From contig CASFWS010000054.1 of the NCBI GenBank assembly GCA_949298295.1, positions 1-8,231 of the forward strand: a DNA stretch of 8,231 bases. The letters run 5' to 3'. Position 1 is the first letter of the stretch; every line of letters starts with the position of its first letter. A program made the position numbers and the translations under genes. Source of the DNA: an uncultured Bacillota bacterium (GTDB taxonomy: Bacteria > Bacillota_I > Bacilli_A > RFN20 > CAG-826). The notes under the pieces are model-generated. The model made no database searches. It saw only the letters and a list, made by a program, of their open reading frames with translations, and had not been told where the DNA came from. This document shows, in pieces, positions 1 through 5,556 of the stretch.

Positions 1-1739
1 GACGAAGGTCGTCTTCCCCTTCATGATGTTTTCCATGCCTTTGGAGATGAGACGCTCGGTCCGGGTATCGATGGAACTCGTGGCCTCGTCGAGGATGAGG
101 ATCGGAGGGTTCCCGACCGCGCAGCGGGCGATCGAAAGAAGCTGCCTCTCGCCTTGGGAAAGGGAGGCGTTATGAGCGTCGATGAAGGTGTCGTAGCCCC
201 TCTTGAGCTTCCGGATGAAGCTGTCCGCGCAGGCGATGCGGGCCGCTTCCTCGCAATCATCGTCGCTCGCCTTCAGGTGGCCGAAGCGGATGTTGTCGTA
301 GATGGTCCCGGAAAAGAGATGAGTGTCCTGGAGGACGAGGGTCATCGACCTCCGCATCGAGACGCGGTCGATTTCCTTGATGTCGATCCCATCGATAAGA
401 ATCTCGCCCGAATCGATGTCGTAGAAGCGGGTCAGGAGGTTGGTGATCGTCGTTTTCCCGGCCCCGGTCGAGCCGACGAGGGCGATCTTCTGCCCCGGGT
501 GGGCATACATCGTGATATCGTCGAGGATTTTCTGCCCCGGGAGGTAGGAGAAAGAGACGTGGTTCATCTCGACTTCCCCGCGGACGGGCTTCACGGTCGT
601 CCCGTCGGTCCAGTAGAACTTCCCGTCCTCGGCCTTGTAGGACCGCCACTTGGCCTTTTGGAGCGAGGGTTCCGGGGGCTGGTCGACCATCTGGAAGATC
701 CGCTCGGCCCCGGCCAGAGACGCTTGGATGGCCGTCAAGAGGTTGGAAATGGAATTGATGGGGCGAGCGAGCATCCGCATGAAGACGACGTAGGAAAGAA
801 GGGTGCCGGCGGTGACGGAGAACCCCCAGTCGGCGCCCACCACGATGAGGAGGGAGCCGATCATGATGGTGACGGCCGTCGCCATGTTGTTGATGTTATT
901 GACGATCGGGACGTTGCAGGAGGAAAGGAAGACCGACCGGCGGTTATGGATGGTATGGACGTAGTCGATCGACTTGAAGAGGCGGGCCATGTCCTCTTCC
1001 TTGTTGAAGCATTTGACGACCTTGAGACCGGAAAGGGCTTCCTCGGCAATGCCGTTGAACTCGCCCATCGAGACCTGGGTCTCCGAGAAGGCCCCGACCG
1101 AGCGGTGGACGTTGAAGCTGACGATGACGGCCGCGGCCAGTTCCATCATGCAGACGACGAGGGCCAGAAGCCAGTTGACGAGGAAGATGAAGATGAGGAT
1201 CCCCACCATCATGATGACCGAGGTGAAGATCTCCATGATCCCGGTATTAAAGAGCTGGGCCAAGGCGTCGACGTCGTTGGTGAACCGGGACATCGTGTCG
1301 CCGTGGGGCGTCTGGTCGAAGTAGCGGAGCGGCAGCTTCTGCAGCTTGTCGAACATGTCGTTGCGGAGCCGCATGAGGGAGGAGGAGCCGATTCTCGTCA
1401 TGAGATAGACTTGGGCCGACGAGAGGAGGAAGCCGACGACGTAGACGGCCATCATCGAGCCGATGAGGACGCCGGTGAGGGCAAAGGCTTGCTCATAAGG
1501 GGCCGCCGCGTGCCAGTGATGAAAGTGACGAGAACAAAGAGCCATTTGTCGGGCCCGAGGTAGCCCATGACCCGGAGGAGGGACTTCCAGGAATGCTTGG
1601 GCTTGCCGTAGCCCTGCCGCCTTTTCGAGTAGGCGGCGGTAATCTCCTGATAGCCTTCCTTCCCGCAGGAATACTCGATGCGGACGTCGTTGACGACCGG
1701 ACCCTGGCCGGTAGACGTGAAGCCGTTGAGCTTTTTCAT
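1..1739 (-). pseudogene. Heterodimeric ABC exporter, consensus-site half (TM288-like); frame disrupted, 3' end cut by window edge
   Basis: Fused permease-ATPase half of a type IV ABC exporter, expected to pair with the gene just upstream. The ATG at 1739 overlaps that gene's stop (TGATG), behind the ribosome site AAGGGGGTGG (1744-1753). The first frame is convincing for about 76 residues (soluble N-terminus, then LLRVMGYL and the start of TM1, WLFVLVTFITG). It then loses sense and stops at 1452. Coding resumes in another frame from about 1509 (AAPYEQAFALTGVLIGSMM, i.e. TM2) and stays open to position 1. The second part carries YFDQTPHGD-SRFTNDVD, Walker A GSTGAGKTT (about 442-468), Q-loop LVLQD, signature LSQGE (about 145-160) and Walker B ILILDEATSS with the catalytic Glu. 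The switch His lies beyond the edge. LSQGE is the variant signature expected in the partner of a degenerate subunit. Family membership is certain. Whether the break is a real mutation or an assembly error cannot be told here. Confidence 0.85.
1500..1515 (-). other. Frame break and probable internal deletion in the ABC exporter gene
   Basis: On the minus strand, codons upstream of this point start at positions congruent to 2 mod 3, and downstream codons at positions congruent to 0 mod 3. Restoring one frame needs 3n+1 added bases. A one-base change would not be enough. Only about 11 residues of TM1 come before the junction, and the next recognisable residues belong to the start of TM2, so the end of TM1 and the first extracytoplasmic loop are missing. 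In full-length exporters of this type that segment is roughly 25-30 residues. The size estimate comes from memory of family topology, not from an alignment run here. Confidence 0.7.
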
Positions 1740-3685
1740 CAGTCCACCCCCTTCCGCTGGATTTCCTCGATTTCCCGATAGATCTTGCAGTCCTTGAGGA
1801 GTTCCTCGTGGGTTCCCTTTCCGACGAGGGCTCCGTTGTCGAGGACGAAGATGACGTCGCAATCCCTTACCGAATCGATCCGCTGGGCGATGAGGAAGAC
1901 GGTCGTTCCCTTGAGGCGGTTCCGGAGCTGCGCGTGGATGCGGGCCGAGGTATCGGTGTCGCAAGCCGAGGTCGAGTCGTCGAGGATGAGGATCTTCGGC
2001 TTCTTGATGACGGCCCGGGCGATGCAAAGCCGCTGCTTCTGGCCGCCCGAGACCGACCTCCCGCCTTGGGTGACCGGCGCCGAGAGCTTGTCGGGGAAGG
2101 AATTGACGAAGTCGCTGGCCTGGGCGATGTCGAGGGCTTCGTAGATCTCGGCATCGCTGGCTCCCTTTTTCCCCCATTGGATGTTGCTTCGGATGGTGCC
2201 GGTGAAGAGGACGTTGTTTTGGAGGACGACCCCGATATCGTTCCTAAGGGCCTTGAGGGAATAGTCCTTCACGTCATGGCCGCCGATCTTGACGGTGCCG
2301 GCGGTCGGGTCATAAAGGCGCGGGATGAGGTTGACGAGGGAACTCTTCCCGGAGCCGGTGCCCCCGACGATGCCGACGGTTGTCCCTTCTTCGATCTTGA
2401 AGGAGAGGGGCCCGAGGGCCGGCTTCTTCGGATCGCCGACGTAGGAGAAAAGAACGTCGTCGAACTCGACCTCGCCGCTAGAAAGGGCGTCCGGTTCGAA
2501 GCCGTCATGGGGTTCCTTGGGGTCGTAGAGGATGTCGATTTTCTCGGAGAGGAGGCGGTCGATCCTTTCCTTCGAGGCCTCGGCCCGCCCGTAGTATTGG
2601 AAAAGCATGGTCATGTAGGAGAAAGCCATGGTCAGAAGGGCGGCGAAGGAAGTGAGCATCGATAGCTCGCCGGCATCGAAGAGGGGGTTGCCGTTGTTGA
2701 AGAACTGCCACAGGGCGTTTCCGTTGGCGGTATTGATCATCGAGAAGCCGCCGAAGAGCTGGATGAGGCCGATGGTGACGTTGATCGAGAAGGTCGTGAT
2801 GGCCGAGGAAAGACCCATCTTGGAAACCGAGGAATAGGTAACGTAGGTGAGGTTTTCGTTGGCCTCCGCGAACTTCTCGTCCATGTAGCCCTCCCGGCAG
2901 AAGGCCTTGACCTCCCGGACGCCCTCGGTGTCCTCCTCGACGTCGCGGTTCAAGTAGTCGATGGCCGTCTGGGTCATGATGAATTCCGGCCGGGTCTTCT
3001 TGATGATCAGCATGATGATCCCGAAGGCGAGGATGGTGAGGGGGACGGTGATGGCCCCGATGAACCAGTTGAGGGAGAAGATGAAGGCAAAGCAGAAAAG
3101 GATCATGAAGCCTTGCTTGGCACCCATCCGAATGAACATGAGGACGAAGAAGCGGATGTTGTTGCAGTCGTTGGAAAGCATCGTCGTGAGCTTGGAGACA
3201 GGGAATTTGGCGATGTTGGAAAAGGAAAGTTCCTCGGCCTTTCCGAAAATGGTATTCCGGAGGCGCTCGACGAAATCGCTCGAGAGGATGGCGCACATCT
3301 TCATGCCGATGGTCTGGAAGAGGATGGCAAGGAAGGCGCAGCCGACCATGAGCCCGCCAAAGAACCAAACCGAGGACATGGCCGGCTGGTCGATTCCGCC
3401 CCCGACGATGAGCGGTTGCGGGGCCCCTGATGGCGTCAGGGCGCCATACCCTTCGACCCCGTAACGGATAAGGAGGCCGCTCATGAAGGGAATCATGATT
3501 TCCATGGCGACGTCGAGAAGAATGATCAGAACGTAGATGACGATGTACTTCCAGCTAGGTTTCAGGCAAGCGAGATAGATCGGAAGGGTCTTCTTCCGGT
3601 CCTCTTTCTCGATGGCCGCATCCTTTTTGCTATATGAAAGCGCTTCGTAAGCCCGTTGCCTTATAGCTTTGGCTTTCTCCCGCAT
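1739..3685 (-). CDS. Heterodimeric ABC exporter, degenerate-site half (TM287-like permease/ATPase)
   Basis: This 648-residue fused protein has an N-terminal six-helix transmembrane domain (helices near residues 46-74, 105-127, 179-205, 206-228, 291-317, 341-363) and a C-terminal ATPase domain (about 405-648). Visible motifs are Walker A GGTGSGKSS (441-449), Q-loop Q489, signature VSGGQ (545-549) and Walker B ILILDD (565-570). Position 570 is Asp where the catalytic Glu is usual, and the switch histidine is Gln (Q601 in IAQRI). The same two substitutions mark the degenerate subunit of TM287/288-type heterodimers, so this half should form a non-hydrolysing ATP site and depend on its neighbour. 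The TM1-TM2 and TM5-TM6 loops are long (about residues 75-104 and 318-340). It is the first gene of a two-gene operon, with start set by GGAGGAA 5 nt upstream. Substrate is unknown; drugs, lipids or peptides are all possible for this family. Confidence 0.93.
   Translation of the reverse strand: MREKAKAIRQRAYEALSYSKKDAAIEKEDRKKTLPIYLACLKPSWKYIVIYVLIILLDVAMEIMIPFMSGLLIRYGVEGYGALTPSGAPQPLIVGGGIDQPAMSSVWFFGGLMVGCAFLAILFQTIGMKMCAILSSDFVERLRNTIFGKAEELSFSNIAKFPVSKLTTMLSNDCNNIRFFVLMFIRMGAKQGFMILFCFAFIFSLNWFIGAITVPLTILAFGIIMLIIKKTRPEFIMTQTAIDYLNRDVEEDTEGVREVKAFCREGYMDEKFAEANENLTYVTYSSVSKMGLSSAITTFSINVTIGLIQLFGGFSMINTANGNALWQFFNNGNPLFDAGELSMLTSFAALLTMAFSYMTMLFQYYGRAEASKERIDRLLSEKIDILYDPKEPHDGFEPDALSSGEVEFDDVLFSYVGDPKKPALGPLSFKIEEGTTVGIVGGTGSGKSSLVNLIPRLYDPTAGTVKIGGHDVKDYSLKALRNDIGVVLQNNVLFTGTIRSNIQWGKKGASDAEIYEALDIAQASDFVNSFPDKLSAPVTQGGRSVSGGQKQRLCIARAVIKKPKILILDDSTSACDTDTSARIHAQLRNRLKGTTVFLIAQRIDSVRDCDVIFVLDNGALVGKGTHEELLKDCKIYREIEEIQRKGVD
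1744..1753 (-). promoter_or_regulatory. Ribosome binding site for the downstream ABC exporter half
   Basis: Read on the minus strand this is AAGGGGGTGG, one mismatch from the AAGGAGGTG anti-16S consensus, with 4 nt to the ATG at 1739. It lies inside the last codons of the upstream subunit, whose TGA shares a base with the ATG. This fixes the start codon and points to translational coupling of the two subunits. Confidence 0.75.
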
Positions 3686-3690
3686 CCACG

Positions 3691-3697
3691 TTCCTCC
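3691..3697 (-). promoter_or_regulatory. Ribosome binding site of the ABC exporter operon
   Basis: Minus-strand GGAGGAA with 5 nt before the ATG at 3685. It is a strong Shine-Dalgarno match and supports this start over later in-frame ATGs. Confidence 0.75.
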
Positions 3698-3708
3698 ACG
3701 AGAGGCGG

Positions 3709-3714
3709 ATTATA
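3709..3714 (-). promoter_or_regulatory. Putative -10 box of the ABC exporter operon
   Basis: Minus-strand TATAAT, a perfect sigma-70/sigma-A -10 hexamer, 23 nt upstream of the ATG. Transcription would start near 3702, leaving a leader of about 17 nt that still includes the whole ribosome site. No -35 resembling TTGACA is found at 16-18 bp spacing (around 3731-3738), so the promoter would be weak or activator-dependent if it is real. Confidence 0.5.
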
Positions 3715-4078
3715 TACCTTCTTCAGGCCCTTAGGGGAGCCATCGAAGAAACAGTGCCCCTTTCCTTTAGCTAGACCAATGAGGTGTGTGCCCGTGTCGG
3801 GACGTGGGAGTCCCATTAAAGGTCCAATTTCATTGCGTCTATTACGATGGTCCGTAACGACAATTTTGCAAAAACTATCGTCAGTCTTAAAAGGAAATTA
3901 CTTTCGGATCAATACCATCTGGCTGCGAGATTTCAGGAATATCAGAAAGGAATGTCTCTACCATCGGATCCATGAAAACTATGAAAGATGCTCGTTAAAC
4001 AGGCCTTAGCAGAGGAATAACAACTAAACGGCAAAGTAGTTACCGACTTACAGATTCCTTAGATGATTAAATGCGAAA
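3715..4078. other. Gene-free gap, AT-rich in its right part
   Basis: No supported gene lies here. Hand counts per 60-base line give about 52-55% GC for 3721-3840, then 33, 42, 42 and 37% for 3841-4080, against about 57% for the window. An open plus-strand frame (3656-4009) runs through it, but it starts inside the exporter gene, has no ribosome site and resembles nothing I know. On the minus strand there are a short frame at 3887-3973 (28 codons, no ribosome site) and another open stretch running toward 3661. They are in different frames, as in a decayed gene or by chance. No strong terminator is seen after the methyltransferase stop. The only clear hairpin is a 5-bp stem at 3799-3814 without a T-tract. 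Confidence 0.6.
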
Positions 4079-5080
4079 CTATTCTATGTCAATTTCTAGA
4101 TTTGGAATGATTTCCCTGATTGATCGGTCAGAAACCAAATCAAGGAAGGAATCGTAAGAATCGACCTTCTTATCCTTCAAGGCAAAATGAAGCGAGTTGA
4201 CTATTGCGTCCGAGAACGTCTCGGCTTCCATATATTTCTCGTCGTTGGAACCGTCAGTCTTCAACTCTTCTTCAGCCAGAATTAATAACCCCATTCTGAC
4301 GTAAAGGAGAATGGTATTCTCAATCCAATAGTAGACGGGTCCTTTGAAACCATCCAACCTTTGGCGGAGAAGGTAATAAAGGGGGAAGCCATCCTCTTGG
4401 TCATGCCAAAGGTCGGCAAAGATGCCCTCAAAAGGCGGGTGCTTTTTCTCGAGGTAGTCGATCGCGTCTTCTTTGACGATGCGGACCTTCTCGCTATAGG
4501 GGAAGCGGGGGAGAAGCTCTTTTCGGAACAAGGCGATGACGCGAGGGTCGTCGTCGACGATAACGATTTCCCGGACGTCTTTCTTAAGGGAAAGGAGGTA
4601 AGGGATGTAGCCGAGCCCGAGCCCGAGGACCAGGACGCGGCCGCTCAGCTTTTGGGCGGCTTCCCGCATCGTCTCGATTTCATGAGGGCACAAACTCATC
4701 CAAGTGCGGTCCCCTTCGCTTATCGATGGATAGGTAAAATCGCGGTCGAAGTAGCCATATGGTTGGATTATGAAGCCAGGATTCCCTTCCTTTCCCTTCT
4801 CTTCGGAGAAAAGGAAAGGTGAGCGGCCCTTGATGGTCGACCTTCCGAGGACCACGCCTTTCTCTTTTTTGCGCTCAAGGCCGGAAAGGGCTATGTAGTA
4901 GGGGTCTTTCTCGTAAACGCGGGGATCGAGCCTTCGGGCCCCGAGTTTCCGAAGCTCGCCCTCGGTGAGAGGCTGATTCGCGCAGTCGTTCAGCTTAGCA
5001 TCGCGCTCCATGGCTGCCTCGAAGGAAGCGAGAAGCTTCTCGAAGGCGGCCAAATCGCTTTTTCCAAATGAAAATTCCAT
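4079..5080 (-). CDS. Class I SAM-dependent methyltransferase, spermidine-synthase-like fold, substrate unknown
   Basis: The protein has 333 residues. The Rossmann core is plain: motif I VLVLGLGLGY (149-158, glycine-rich SAM loop), acidic strand-2 end VIVDDDP (173-179, ribose-binding acid), motif III KEDAIDYL (203-210) and motif IV FADLWHD (221-227). Spermidine synthases have a D-x-x-D-P type catalytic stretch at motif IV. Here it is FADLWHD, so polyamine synthesis is unlikely. About 148 residues precede the core, with a conserved-looking stretch near 101-133 (PGFIIQPYGYF, WMSLCPHE) that may form the substrate lid. There is no signal peptide or membrane helix, so it should be cytoplasmic. No Shine-Dalgarno lies before the ATG, but a TATAAT ends 11 nt upstream, so the mRNA may be leaderless. 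The last ~100 codons (4079-4380) are only about 33-50% GC while the rest matches the window. It is divergent from the Nudix gene. Confidence 0.8.
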   Translation of the reverse strand: MEFSFGKSDLAAFEKLLASFEAAMERDAKLNDCANQPLTEGELRKLGARRLDPRVYEKDPYYIALSGLERKKEKGVVLGRSTIKGRSPFLFSEEKGKEGNPGFIIQPYGYFDRDFTYPSISEGDRTWMSLCPHEIETMREAAQKLSGRVLVLGLGLGYIPYLLSLKKDVREIVIVDDDPRVIALFRKELLPRFPYSEKVRIVKEDAIDYLEKKHPPFEGIFADLWHDQEDGFPLYYLLRQRLDGFKGPVYYWIENTILLYVRMGLLILAEEELKTDGSNDEKYMEAETFSDAIVNSLHFALKDKKVDSYDSFLDLVSDRSIREIIPNLEIDIE

Positions 5081-5089
5081 GGTCGGAAT

Positions 5090-5097
5090 TATTATAT
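5090..5097. promoter_or_regulatory. Overlapping divergent -10 boxes between methyltransferase and Nudix genes
   Basis: In the 41-bp divergent gap, 5091-5096 reads TATAAT on the minus strand (perfect -10), and 5090-5095 reads TATTAT on the plus strand (5 of 6). The two boxes share five positions. Plus-strand transcription would begin near 5102, with a leader carrying GGAGGA for the Nudix gene. Minus-strand transcription would begin near 5084, leaving about 3 nt before the methyltransferase ATG. No convincing -35 is seen for either direction. The layout matches known bidirectional promoters built on AT-symmetric -10 elements; activity is inferred. Confidence 0.5.
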
Positions 5098-5108
5098 CGA
5101 AGACGCTC

Positions 5109-5114
5109 GGAGGA
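5109..5114 (+). promoter_or_regulatory. Ribosome binding site of the Nudix gene
   Basis: Plus-strand GGAGGA with 7 nt to the ATG at 5122. It decides the start: the earlier in-frame ATG at 5068 has no such site and would put the N-terminus inside the divergent methyltransferase gene and its promoter. Confidence 0.8.
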
Positions 5115-5121
5115 CCTAACG

Positions 5122-5529
5122 ATGGAAAAAGAACGCGGAAAAACGATTCTGACCACCATGATCATGCTTTATCGGAAGGACGGGACCTTTCTGGTTGAAG
5201 ACCGGAAAAAAGACGATTGGCCGGGCATCAATTTCCCCGGCGGACATGTCGAACCGGGCGAATCCATCGTCGAAGGAGCCATTCGCGAGTGCAGGGAAGA
5301 GACGGGCCTTATCGTCGACGAAATCGAGGAATGCGGTTACTTTGAATGGAACCTTCCGGATGAGAAGACCCGCCACCTCTGCCTCCTTTTCCGCAGTTCT
5401 TCTTTCCACGGGGAAATCCATTCTTCCAAAGAGGGAGAGGTTTTCTTCCTCGGCGAAAGCGATCTCCTCGGCCGGCGGCTTTCGACGGACTTCCTCGATG
5501 TCTTGGCCAAAATGAAAAAGGGACTTTGA
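5122..5529 (+). CDS. Nudix hydrolase, 8-oxo-dGTP diphosphatase-like
   Basis: A 135-residue single-domain protein. The Nudix box is complete at residues 41-63: G41, E47, R55-E56, E59-E60, G62, fitting G-x5-E-x7-R-E-U-x-E-E-x-G-U, with Cys57 at the first U position. The glutamates bind the metal that drives attack on a nucleoside diphosphate-X. The stretch DWPGINFPGGHVEPGES just before and into the box, and EGEVFFL near 104-110, match the short Bacillota proteins usually annotated as 8-oxo-dGTP diphosphatases (MutT-like nucleotide-pool cleaning). Substrates of Nudix proteins cannot be fixed from the box alone, so other nucleotides remain possible. It is cytoplasmic and monocistronic. It runs divergently from the methyltransferase and converges on the acyl-CoA synthetase gene. 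Its last codons (KKGL) form the left arm of the terminator hairpin. Confidence 0.9.
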   Translation: MEKERGKTILTTMIMLYRKDGTFLVEDRKKDDWPGINFPGGHVEPGESIVEGAIRECREETGLIVDEIEECGYFEWNLPDEKTRHLCLLFRSSSFHGEIHSSKEGEVFFLGESDLLGRRLSTDFLDVLAKMKKGL

Positions 5530-5539
5530 AGCCCCTTTT
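5516..5539. terminator. Bidirectional Rho-independent terminator between convergent genes
   Basis: AAAAGGG (5516-5522) pairs with CCCTTTT (5533-5539). The intervening 10 nt can add CTT/AAG pairing across one A-C mismatch. The plus strand ends in a T-run (5536-5539) and the minus strand in CCCTTTTT followed by more T, so both convergent transcripts could end here. The left arm and the stop codon of the Nudix gene sit inside the hairpin. Confidence 0.65.
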
Positions 5540-5556
5540 GCGGTTGATTTTGTCTC

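Noticed and set aside
1452..1512. Possible programmed frameshift joining the two ABC exporter frames
   Set aside because: There is no slippery heptamer or following pseudoknot-like element at the junction, and a slip would still leave TM1 and its loop missing. Deletion or assembly error explains it better.
154..1563. A 469-codon plus-strand open frame antisense to the ABC exporter half
   Set aside because: It is rich in D, G, V, E and R and has no domain, ribosome site or sensible hydrophobic pattern. It is the shadow of GC-rich codon bias in the real gene, whose ATPase motifs are unmistakable.
3799..3814. Small inverted repeat GGGAC / GTCCC with a 6-nt loop
   Set aside because: The stem is only 5 bp, with no T-run and no adjacent gene end. 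It is likely chance and does not support a terminator or operator.
3887..3973. A 28-codon minus-strand frame beginning with MDPMVETF
   Set aside because: There is no ribosome site, it is very short, and it has no partner or known family. It could be a remnant but is not supported as a gene.
3656..4009. A 117-codon plus-strand frame in the AT-rich gap
   Set aside because: It starts inside the 5' end of the exporter gene, has no Shine-Dalgarno, and its translation is not recognisable. I kept it only as part of the gap description.
5068..5121. An upstream in-frame ATG that would extend the Nudix protein by 18 residues
   Set aside because: No ribosome site precedes it, and it overlaps the start of the divergent methyltransferase and the -10 boxes. 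The ATG at 5122 has GGAGGA at ideal spacing, and family members begin at about this point.
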